From assembly GCA_963995505.1 (NCBI GenBank), contig OZ023197.1:10095827-10159826 (forward strand): 64,000 bases of DNA. Reading direction: 5' to 3'. A model generated the notes under the pieces. It was not told where the DNA came from. It was given only the letters and a program-made list of their open reading frames with translations, and ran no database searches. The position numbers and the translations under genes are program-made. Positions 9,651 through 19,548 of this stretch are shown in pieces. The stretch comes from Hypericum androsaemum (Eukaryota; Streptophyta; Magnoliopsida; Malpighiales; Hypericaceae). How positions within the stretch are numbered: the stretch's first letter is position 1; each line of letters begins with the position of its first letter.

Positions 9651-12600
9651 ATGAAGTTGTTTACTAGAATTAGCTTATGCTCATCTCAGCTACTGCAAGT
9701 TATTCTTATTAGTTCCTTCTATTTTCGAACGGTGCAATTGAGCTCTCTCAGAAATGAGACTGATAGAATTGCTCTGTTGCATTTCAAAGAGAGTGTAACC
9801 ACTGATCCTATGGGACTCCTGAGCTCTTGGAATGATTCCGTTCCTCACTGCAACTGGTCTGGAATTACTTGTAGCAAGCGCCACCTGAGGGTGGCTTCTC
9901 TGATCCTACAAGGGTGGAAGCTGTCAGGACCAATTTCGCCCTATGTCGGAAACTTGAGCTTCTTGGAATACCTCAACCTCGAAAACAACAGCTTCCACGG
10001 TGCAGTTCCTCCACAAGTGGGCAAGTTGTTCCGCCTGCAACATCTCATGCTTGGCAACAACATGCTGGGAGGTGAAATACCTGTCAACTTGACCTCTTGC
10101 TCTAATCTCGAGACTCTGGTATTCGGATATAACAACCTCAGCGGTAAGATCCCAGCTGAGCTAGGCTCCTTGGTGAAGCTGCAGACACTTGGACTTGACA
10201 CAAACAGCCTGACAGGAATGATTCCATCGTCTCTTGGCAACCTTACATCACTACAACAAGTTACATTCGCATATAATAATCTGGTGGGAAATATTCCAAG
10301 TGAGATCAGTCGACTACAAAACATGTCTTTTTTCTCGGTTAGTGTCAATAATCTTTCAGGAGTCATCCCTCCATTTCTATTCAACATCTCTTCAATTGAG
10401 ATCTTGTCATTCAGTATTAACAAACTTTATGGAGGGCTTCCTGACAAAGGCTTCAATCTTCCTAACCTCAGAGTAGCCGATTTTGGGGCGAATCAACTCA
10501 CTGGTAACCTCCCGAACTTATTAACTAACGCATCTCATCTGCAAGTATTGGACTTCTCTATTAACAATTTTGTTGGACAAGTTCCTTCTAACATGGGAGT
10601 TCTCGCCGGTTTAATGTGGTTCAACATCGGGGCAAATAATCTGGGAAGAAATTCCACGAATGATCTGGACTTCTTAGTATCTTTATCAAGCTGCAAAAAA
10701 CTTGGAATTTTAGGCTTTTATTCTAACAATCTTGGAGGTGTTTTGCCTGATTCAATAGCCAATTTTTCAACGCTGAGTAGGTTATATGCTGGGAGCAACC
10801 AAATATTTGGTAGAATTCCTCCCGCTTTAGAGAATCTCACAAACTTGATTTTACTAACTCTCGAGGATAGCCTTCTTACGGGTGTGATTCCCGCTTACAT
10901 TGGGAAATTGCAGAAACTACAAGTACTCTACTTGGAGGACAACCTTCTTACGGGTAGAATACCATTCACTATAGGCAACCTAAGTCAACTATCAAATCTC
11001 GACTTGTCATCCAACATTCTGGAAGGGTCAATTCCTTCATCCATTGGAAAGTGTCAAAAACTTAATTACCTCGCGGTTGACATGAATAACCTCACCGGAC
11101 AGATACCCGAAGAGATTCTAACCATTCCTTCATTATCAGTTTACTTGGGACTGTCCAGTAATCACTTCTTAGGTAGGTTACCCCAAACAATAGGAAAGCT
11201 AGCAACAACTAATATATTGACTATCTCATACAATTTGTTGTCTGGTGAAATTCCTTCAACTATTGGAAGCTGTCTGAGCTTGGAAGAACTCTACATGCAA
11301 GGAAATTCCTTTCAAGGAATTATCCCTGAAGCTATGGCCTCGTTGAAGGGACTCCGGGTCCTCGATCTTTCACGAAACAACCTGACAGGAAATATTCCAA
11401 GAGTGCTGGAGGGTCTGACATACTTGCAGTATCTAAACATCTCTTTCAACAATCTTGAGGGAGAGGTGCCAATACGAGGAGTCTTTGCCAATGCAAGTGC
11501 AATCTTCTTAGCAGGAAACATTAGGCTTTGTGGTGGCATCCCAGAACTTCATTTACCAAAATGTCCAATTAAACGATCGAAGAAAGGAAATGCTACTAAG
11601 TTCAAGCTGGCGATCATAATTGGTTGTCTGTTGCTGTTTGCTGGTCTTGTAGTAGTTCTTTTACTTGTCTTCTGGAAGAAAAAATTGAAACCGAAGCAAC
11701 CTGCGTCAACCTTTGGTCCTGAACCCCACATCACAATTTCTTAAAAGAGTTTGCATGAGGCTACCAATGGATTCTCTTCTCAAAATTTACTGGGATATGG
11801 TAGTTTTGGCTCTGTGTACAAAGGGCTCCTCGACCAAGTCGAAAGACCAGTAGCAGTCAAAGTTCTTAGCCTTCAACGGCAAGGAGCATCCAGAAGTATC
11901 GCAGCCGAATGTAATGCATTGAGGAATATCCGGCACAGGAATCTCGTTAAGCTCATTACCTATTGCTCCAGCTTGGACTACAAAGGTGATGAATTTAAAG
12001 CTCTCGTCTTCGAGTTTATGCCTAACGGGAGCTTGGAGAGTTGGCTGCACTCTGAATCCAATCATCTAAGAGGATTGGACATTCAACAAAGGTTGAGCAT
12101 TGCAATTGACGTGTGTTCAGCATTGCACTATCTTCATGACCTCTGTGAAGTACCAATTATTCATCGCGACTTGAAGCCCAGCAATGTTCTTCTTGACGAT
12201 GATATGGTTGCACATGTCGGGGATTTCGGACTCGCCAAGTTCCTTTCAACATCACAAAGTTCATTGCAGAGCCAAACGAGCACACTCGGCATTCAAGGGA
12301 CAACCGGATACATCGCACCAGGTATATGCCTTTTCCTTTCTACTTTGGAATTTGTTTCATATATATCCAGGTGATCAAAAATTACACTTGCAATTAGCCT
12401 TCTACAGATTCTCCAACTACAGGACTAAAAGCAAACCGATTCGAAATTCGATTAATTTATGTTTCGACTAGAATCGTAGCAAGGTTTTCCTATCTCTCTC
12501 ATCTAATTTTTTACATCATAATAGTCTTGAACGAATATAACCACTAAATTACTTCATTGTGTTACGGAATGACAAGAGTTGAGATAATTCGTGTATTGAT

Positions 12601-13051
12601 GTTTGATGCAAAGCCTTGATATGCAGAGTATGGATTTGGTGCTATTGCTTCAAAAGAGGGTGACATCTACGGTTACGGGATCCTGCTATTGGAGATGTTC
12701 TCCGGAAGGCGGCCAACCAATGACATCTTCACAGGCGGATTAAATCTTGTTGATTTTATCAGAGAGGCTTTACCAGAAAGAGTGATGCAAGTTGTGGATC
12801 CAATTCTTTCTCGAAGAGATGTTGATGAAACAAAAGCAACTTCAAGTTCAACTCCACCTGCGCGAGAAAATGAGTTGAGTTGTTTGATATCTGTTCTAGA
12901 GATTGGGGTTTCCTGCTCGGAAGAATCACCTAGCCAACGAGCAAACCTCGGAGATGTGCTTCAAAAACTTCACAAGGTCAAGGATACTTTTCTCAGTGCG
13001 CAGTTGAGTGAAGGCAGGCGCCGGACGACCTATGCAAGACGCAGGTATTAG
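9651..13051 (+). pseudogene. RLK-2: LRR-XII receptor kinase with one in-frame stop
   Basis: This is a two-exon LRR receptor-like kinase of the FLS2/EFR/Xa21 group. Exon 1 is 9651-12321, the GT-AG intron 12322-12626, exon 2 12627-13051; the joined frame has 1031 sense positions plus the end stop. Residues 1-30 form a signal peptide, followed by the LRRNT domain (NETDRIALLHFKESV, SVPHCNWSGITC), about 20 LRRs, the LCGGIPELHLPKC cap and a membrane helix at about 653-675. Codon 698 is TAA (11742-11744) where RLK-3 and RLK-4 have TAC Tyr. After it the kinase is fully open: GYGSFGSVYKG, VAVKVL, HRDLKPSN, VGDFGLAKF, GTTGYIAPEY. As written the product is a 697-residue kinase-less membrane LRR protein. 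The stop could be a real mutation, an allele, or a sequencing error. LRR-XII members sense extracellular ligands at the plasma membrane; no ligand can be inferred here. Confidence 0.9.
12322..12626 (+). other. RLK-2 phase-1 intron
   Basis: Donor CCAG|GTATATG and acceptor ATATGCAG|AG split the Glu codon of the APE motif, the same position in all four paralogues. The intron contains CTACAGATTCTCCAACTA and GACAAGAGTTGAGATAATTCG, also found in the introns of RLK-1 and RLK-3. Confidence 0.85.
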
Positions 13052-13538
13052 TATTACCATTGATGATATCTTGAAAACGGATACTGCATGCCTCCATCTG
13101 AAGTCCGAGACAATGACTGTTTCTTCCCAAGTTGCTTAAGAAATGATTACACTTAGAAGTGCTATTATGTCGCGATATTGCAATTTTTCTTTGTTTTAGC
13201 TTGGCTTGATCTGTTTGAGAAATGTTATGATCATGAAACTCAATTTATAGCAATTAATGGAAGGTTATAATTAGACTTCCGACGTTGGCATCTTGTAAAC
13301 GAAGAAATTTGTCTACATCCAAATCTGCGACGGAGTCTCGGGATTATTACGACCAAAAGCATGTTTAGTATCGTAAGCCTTGAAACTTAATGGAGACATC
13401 TACGCCAACTAAAATCTTTGAACAATGCAAAAATTTGGAATCCAAAGCCTCGCCAATATCGTTCAAGGCCCATTTATGTTATAGAGAGGACGGAGTACAG
13501 AGACTTGAATGCCCAAACCAGAGCTAGTTAATTGAATT
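13052..13538 (+). other. RLK-2 downstream flank
   Basis: It aligns almost base for base with 27598-28075 after RLK-3 (ACGGATACTGCATGCCTCCATC, 'gtcgcgatattgcaattttct', 'gaatgcccaaaccagagctag'), showing that gene and flank were copied as one segment. No coding sequence is seen. Confidence 0.7.
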
Positions 13539-14320
13539 TGAACTCCCGATGATTATTCACAAAATGAGCTTTTTTTTATATGTATTAGTCCTTAATAACA
13601 CCAATGAGACTTACAACCATATAGATACACCTCGAATGGAAGATAAAAATCTATCTAAATAACGCCTACAAGATAAAAATTATCTAGATCCAAGATTACC
13701 TAAAAACAAGCCCAAAAGATACCCCCAAGTCGCACAACGAGAGACAAAATCACCAAAGCAGGTAATCAACACGTCAAGAACCCACAGAACCATTAGGGAG
13801 GATCAAAAAGCCAAGGAAAAGACTGATAGTGAGCCGCAAGTCTAATCGCATGGAGGATATGCGAATTATCTTCTTCTCAAGAGAATCCCGTGGCGATTAT
13901 AAGGTACCACGCCTCGATGGTGAGCTCGAAGCAAAGCTCCACCATCAGGTCCCACCAAACCGTTGATAATCGATCCAAGGTAAAGAGACGAGGAGATCGT
14001 AGGCGGCTTGACTTTCAGTTTTCGCATTGGAAACTGTAAGAGGGCAGCGACCCTCTCCGTGGGCTTCCGTTCTCTACAACTTGACCTAGCATGGATTGGA
14101 AGGAAAGGATCGCCAATTCTTTCCCTTTTGACAGAGGGGGCAGCAACTCAACATCCAAAGCCAGCCACCCCCCACCCTTGCCTATCCTTTCAGTCAAGCT
14201 CATCTTAGATCCCTGGGATGTCGTTAAAGTTGCCCTTAAAGCTTTCATTGAAGATCCCGGTCAAGATTCCTTAGATGGCGTTGAAGATGCCCTTAAAGCT
14301 GCCATTCACTATCCCCCATT

Positions 14321-14489
14321 CATGGGGTCGACATGTCACTGCAAGACAGCCTCCACCACCTCCACACTAATGTCCACCACCTCCAATCCAGGAACAGGGG
14401 ACAATGAAACATCATCCTCGGCATCGGCGGGCACCACCACATCGACCTGCAGGAGACTAGCCTGACACAAAGCTGCAGAAACTTCCATC
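14321..14489 (+). repeat. 168-bp direct repeat, left copy (right copy 15059-15227)
   Basis: Both copies start TTCATGGGGTCGACATGT and share CACCTCCAATCCAGGAACAG, 'acaatgaaacatcatcctcgg' and 'catcgacctgcaggaga', with a handful of mismatches. They bracket the copia fragment exactly, the left copy ending where the RNase H sequence begins. Confidence 0.85.
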
Positions 14490-15011
14490 TGGTGTGACAA
14501 TTTGAGTGCCACCTATCTCTCGGCAAACCCGGTCTTTCATGGTCGATCAAAGCATATGGAAATCGATTTCCACTTTGTTCGCGAATGCATGGCCAACAAC
14601 CGCCTTCAGGTCTGCTACATCTCAAGCAAGGATCAAATTGCAGATATTCTTACCAAGCCACTCCATCGCTTCCGCTTCCAAGACCTGAGAACCAAGCTGA
14701 CAGTAGCGCCCTGTCAACTTGCAGGGGCATAATGAAGATTTGGATTTGAAATTCGTAATTGATGCTTACCATATCAGGTCCGAGATTACAGCAGCAGCAG
14801 TTACTCATCCACAGCTGTAGCCTTCCTAATCTGGTTTGATCTCACAACAGCTGGCCGAAATCTTCTCCTCAAATCAGCCACAAGATCAGCCTTTCATTGA
14901 TTGTATAGATTCAACTCTGTAACTGAAACTTGTAAATGTGTACAGCCTCTCTCTATATATGTAACCAACGTAATACCAATAAAGAGCGCACAGAAATTAC
15001 CATTGCTCTCA
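14490..15011 (+). mobile_element. Copia 3' fragment: RNase H end plus LTR-like tail
   Basis: An open stretch from 14490 to 14732 encodes the C-terminal part of a Ty1/copia RNase H: LSATYLSANPVFHGRSKHME, then DFHFVRE, ISSKDQIADILTKPL and LRTKL. Right after its stop, at 14733, a segment begins 'tgaagatttgg'. It contains CTCTCTATATATGTAACC, a likely LTR TATA or polyadenylation region, and ends near 15011, so it is probably a 3' LTR. The rest of the element is absent. No 5-bp target duplication was found; instead the flanks are the 168-bp repeat. Confidence 0.75.
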
Positions 15012-15555
15012 ACCCCTGCCGTGTACGACGAGGTTAAAACCTCCGCAAACCAAGCATTCATGGGGTCGACATGTGACATTCTCCACCACCTCCACACAAA
15101 TGTCCACCACCTCCAATCCAGGAACAGGGGACAATGAAACATCATCCTCGGCATCGGTGTGCACCACCCCATCGACCTGCAGGAGACCAGCCTCACACAG
15201 AGCTGCAGCAACTTCCATCATCAGACATCCATCATCAGACAACCATCATCAGAAAGCTGCACAGGAACAACAACCAAAGGCGAGGAAATAGCAGCAGGAA
15301 GCTGCCACTGGCGAAGGAGGAGGAGAAGAACCCAGGAATAACCCAACATCTACCCCCACAGCACCATCCGAAGGCAGCGACCCATCCACAAGCGGAGGGA
15401 TTGCCACCAAACTGGCGCCCGAGGGTAGAAGAGACGCTGGGCAGCCAATCGCGGCACGCAATAGCCACGTATCCTCATAGTGCAGCTTCAAGAAGGGACG
15501 TAGCAGAAGAGCCACTTGTCCACAGGCTCATCGAAAGGCAAGGACCCAGAGCCAC

Positions 15556-16060
15556 TCATCCACCTAAAGACGCGGCAAAAGGCATCCCACCCCGAGGAGG
15601 GACCAGCGGAGGACTAGAGGAGGGGGAGACAAGCGAAGGAGGAGCGCCTGAACCTCCCCGCTCATCCGAAGAAGAAGGTGCAACCTTGGCCGAACCCCGA
15701 GCAAATTTTGCCACTAAGACGAACAAACGCATCTTCTGCACCCTGGACCCATTGGCATTAAGAACCCGAGCAGCGACATCTTCCGAAGGAGGAACCCTAA
15801 CAAAACCCAAGTGAGAGTTCCGCTTCGATCTCTTGCTGGCCACGAACGCCTCGAGGACCGGCCAGAATTGAGAGAAGAATTCCCGGAGCAATGGAAGGTT
15901 GTCCATGAAGAGCGTAGACGGGGAAACCATAGGAACCGGAAGGTGGATCCACAGCCCTCCCCCAACCTTTCTGCCGAGAAGGTGGAGAGGGCTGGCGGTG
16001 GAGCCGGAGGAAGTCGAAAGGATTACGAAGGAGAAATTTTTTTTGGGGATTGAGGTTTGA
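15556..16060 (-). pseudogene. LINE ORF1-like RRM domain remnant
   Basis: The minus-strand frame reads STLFMDNLPLLREFFSQFW, then VLEAFVASKRSKRNSHLGFV, LNANGSRVQKMRLFVLVAKF and a Ser/Pro-rich tail. This has the order of an RNA-recognition motif: RNP2-like LFMDNL, then RNP1-like HLGFVRV. In plants this RRM type, with SKRSKRNS and 'LFV..AKF', opens ORF1 of L1-type LINEs. The open frame continues upstream into low-complexity sequence, so the true start is unclear. The stretch from 15228 to 15555 is GC-rich and may be the eroded continuation. Confidence 0.6.
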
Positions 16061-16185
16061 ATTTGGAGAAGAAGAAAGGGTGGGTTCTTGGGGGTGTGCC
16101 TCGGAGAGAAGGGTTTTTCAATTTCGGTTTTTAAAGATAAACATACTTTTGTTCTCTTTTGGTCTATCTTTTTACAAGTAAAGGT

Positions 16186-17205
16186 TAATAATTCATTAAT
16201 TATTAGAATCAAACAACAAAAATTTATCAAATCTATGAGAAGACGGATTAGTGATTGCATTAGTGTGCCAAGTCTAGTAGATGTAGCTAATCAATCGGAA
16301 TGAAAACAAAGATAATAAGGAAACATAAAAATATTTTTTTTTAAAGATAAATTTATACCATGAATATAATTGCCGAAGTTTAAACTCAGAATCTTTTTAA
16401 ATTAGTATATTCTTTGTGTTGTTAGGTTAAATAACCCATGATAATAATTATTTGTAAATTATGATAAAATATGCTTACATTTTTCGGTACCTAGATCTAA
16501 CACCACTGGCTTTTCCAAATCCACGTTCATTGATTATAGCACCGATAGTTTTTCTAAGTGTCCAGCTTAATGGAGGAGCAACCTATGCACCGATCCGATA
16601 GTTTTTCTAAGTGTCCATCTGAATTCTCAGAATATTTCTGTTCGTCCGTAGTGGTACCATATTAAGCTTGAATCTTAAGATATTGTTTGAGGATATAGAT
16701 ACATTTAAGACCCTGTTGCTAGTTACTCTCTACTTTTTTTTCCAACTGGAAACTTTTTAACAGTGTTCGGTAGTTATTCTGCTCTATCTGTGTATTATTT
16801 TTGTGTGTAGCATTTAATTAATAATATTATTTATCACCTACTTAGTGTGAAATTCTCTATTGTGAATTTACGACGGCTAAACTCGTTAAAACTCCAGCGC
16901 CATAAAATTCAGTAAAAAAATTGTAGTAGAGACAAAGCATCTCGACGAAGAAAAAGTATATCTTGACGTTAAAATCGCTAAATTTAATTCCACAGTAATA
17001 ATCAAACTAATTACATAACCAAGTTAATTTGTGTATTCTAGATATATTGTAATGTTTTTGTAATGAAACATTTTCTAAAACCAAAATCAAATAGTAAAGA
17101 CGTTGTTCTAGTTTAACAAAAAGGTCTCGAGTCTACTCTTGGAAAGACAACAATCTTAAATACTTAAGAAAAATTTGCTATCTTTCAAATGTCTCAACCG
17201 GAAAC
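16186..17205 (+). other. Duplicated RLK downstream flank with a ghost kinase 3' end
   Basis: It aligns with 28090-28560 and 39840-40370. At 16546-16590 TTTTTCTAAGTGTCCAGCTTAATGG matches the last codons and stop of RLK-4 (57386-57410, TTTTCTGAGTGTCTAGCTTA), and GGAGGAGCAACCTA follows in both. It is a leftover of another kinase copy. No intact gene is present. Confidence 0.55.
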
Positions 17206-17540
17206 ATTTACTAAATTTAGGGCCATTGCAGTCCACGAGCATAACCCAACAAAAAATAACACTTCAAGGCCCAAACCAAAGCCCACCACCATTTAAACCT
17301 TAATCCCCAAATCAATGGAACAACTTTAGACCCACCACCCAGATCCAACCCACTGGGCTCCCAACCCCACATTCCACAAGACATCGTGGGCCACTACCAG
17401 GCGCAGGGCCTGGACCCACAGGAGGCGTCCTTCAAGGTCATCGACGACCTCTAGAAGGCCTTCTTCCATGTCGTCGCCGCCGGCAAGCTGGAGATGCTCA
17501 ACACCCGCCTCGCCGATGAACTACAAATCCAATGAACTAT
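17206..17540 (+). pseudogene. Small-gene remnant, copy A (unrecognised)
   Basis: A 5'-UTR-like leader precedes an ATG-GAA-CAA start near 17314. A frame further on reads QDIVGHYQAQGLDPQEASFK, then VIDDL, a TAG, KAFFHVVAAGKLEMLNTRL, then ADELQIQ and a TGA ending at 17535. The upstream Pro/Thr-rich part is in another frame. The GC-rich composition is unlike the AT-rich surroundings. Two further copies exist (40372-40756 and 58130-58345), each damaged differently. I do not recognise the family. A first exon of a small soluble protein is a reasonable guess. Confidence 0.55.
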
Positions 17541-19190
17541 CAAATTAGTTGGAGTATATATGAGCTTGTTTAACATTTCCACATTAAAAATGAAGTTATA
17601 TTAACCTATTTACTAATTAAGAACTATGAAAAAAGAAAGTCCAACCAGACCAATTAACCCATAAAATAGGATAAATCTCGGGTCGACCACTTCATTATTT
17701 AGAACATTTATTGATAATGCACGATGACTCAAAAGTCTTGGTCTCCTGGGAAAATAATTCCAGTTATCGTGCAGACACACATCGAAAAAAACAACGGACA
17801 GAAATTTGGCCACGCATAAAAGTCTCTGTCTTCTGGAAAATAATTCAATCGTAAATTAGGCAAATAGATTGTGCCGAGGGACACTTGCTCCAAAAGCACA
17901 AGGTGTAACCATGATTTGGTAGAAGTTTATGGTCAAATTTCTGACAGAACAAGTATAATATTGGTGTAAAAATTAACGGTTTAATTCATCGATATGTTTA
18001 ACGCGTTCATGAAATACAACATGTCCGGAGAACGTAACATTATAACTTGGAAAGTCTTATGCCTGAAAAGAAACATGCACCCCTGAATCTATGGCTTCCC
18101 ATAAAAGCAAGAAATTGAAATTTTGAAATGATTTTTTCAGAATAAAAATACAAAAAAATCAACGACTTTGCTTATATCCCGGTCATCGCGTAGGAAGCCG
18201 TCGATGGGGACGGGATATACTTAATTTATGGTCGCTCTGGACTGTCGGCATTCTGCTGTTTTTGTCCCTGAAGCCTAACATATATTTCACTTACATATCG
18301 CCAGTAGAGAAGTCTCCACTCTATTATATTTCTTTCTGTAAAATCTCTCGTATTTAAAGTAGGACCTATTTAAGAGCGGTTCTCCTCCCTGGTTCGACTC
18401 TATTATATTGTCATCAATGATATACAAGTACCGATCTCATCTCCATCAATACTGAAACTTGTTCCACAGCTACCAAACTCTCTACTACATTGCATTGAGG
18501 AACATTCGACATAGAAACTAAATATCAAAAAAAATAATTGGATACTAATAATCTGAACTATCTAAAATATATTGAACAACATGCCATTTGTTTTCATTAC
18601 AAATATGTATATTTTTAATCAAATATCTAAATTAACTATTTTATTATCTTTATATATCTTAGTACGCAAAAATATAACATTTAGAAAATTTGAATGCATG
18701 TCTGGATATTGAAATATTTGAATCCTATTTAAAAAATGGATATCTGTTACAAAAATCAAGTATGAGACAAAATAATCACTCTTAATTGGGTTAAATATGG
18801 TGAAGAAATAAAAAAAAAAAGAGAAAGTGTTTAGGATTATACGGTAAAAGAATATCACAAGAAATTTATGTCCTTGAACATAATTTTCTAGCCCATGAAA
18901 AAAATGTGACAAGAATTTATAAATGAGCAGGAAAAAATTTTCAATTTTGTGCTACCCATTTCTTATACCGAACATAGACTTGAAAAAAAAAATTCATCTA
19001 ATCTTGTTCAAACCCTAGAGCCAAACACAGCCATTGAGTTCCGAGCTCATGGTAGGAACTGAATGGAAAGGAGATTCCTTTAAAATATTGATTGGTACGC
19101 ACATTTAACAAATGGAGTTGGGCAAAGCAAATTGAGCTGTTTTGTATGCCATTGCAATTTTCTACGCCTCTCTCCGTGTGAGAAATTACA
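17541..19190 (+). other. Copy of RLK promoter-side flank, then featureless AT-rich DNA
   Basis: 17600-17830 resembles 24040-24130 ('tcaaaagtcttggtctcctggga'), and 18080-18290 resembles 23300-23520 ('tcaacgactttgcttatatcccgg', TTAATTTATGGTCGCT), that is, the upstream flank of RLK-3. No kinase follows, so the gene of this unit is missing. I see nothing in 18500-19190. Confidence 0.55.
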
Positions 19191-19548
19191 TTTTCATGTT
19201 ACAACTATTATTATTTGTTTAAATCTCGGTATACAACTCAATGTATTATGCTAATGAATTAATGAAATTTGATTATTTATAATCGGTATCGATTAATCTC
19301 ATGTAATATTACGGAAAAATTACGCTCATGTTCTTGTAGTTTGGTCTCCCTCCCTCTCAGGTTCCTGCATTTCTAAAATCCATACTGACATTCCCTGTAT
19401 TTAATTTTAGAAACTTTGCGGATCCATTTTCATGTTACAACTATTATTATTTGTTTAAATCTCGGTATACAACTCAATGTATTATACTAATGAATTAATG
19501 AAATTTGATTATTTATAATCGGTATCAATTAATCTCATGTAATATTAT
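19191..19548 (+). repeat. 237-bp tandem duplication carrying a truncated MULE end
   Basis: ATTTTCATGTTACAACTATT starts at about 19191 and again at about 19428, and the next 130 bases are nearly identical. In the first unit they are followed by only about 105 bases of MULE terminal repeat (19311-19420, ACGGAAAAATTACGCTCATG), in the second by the complete MULE at 19549. Confidence 0.8.

Larger units (their letters stand above)
13539..16185 (-). mobile_element. LINE-containing insertion, rearranged
   Basis: The paralogous segment after RLK-3 runs uninterrupted from 'gctagttaattgaatt' to 'taataatttattaatcattag' (about 28065-28100). Here 2.6 kb separate the same sequences, so the whole block was inserted after or during the segmental duplication. 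It is antisense: ORF1-like RRM sequence lies at the right (15556-16060) and an A8 tract (T8 at 13570-13577) at the left end, as in a minus-strand LINE. The reverse transcriptase is missing. A copia fragment (14490 to about 15011) and a 168-bp direct repeat sit in the middle. Confidence 0.6.

Noticed and set aside
18619..18912. 97-residue minus-strand frame
   Set aside because: Phe/Ile/Tyr-rich product of AT-rich DNA, with no homologue recognised.
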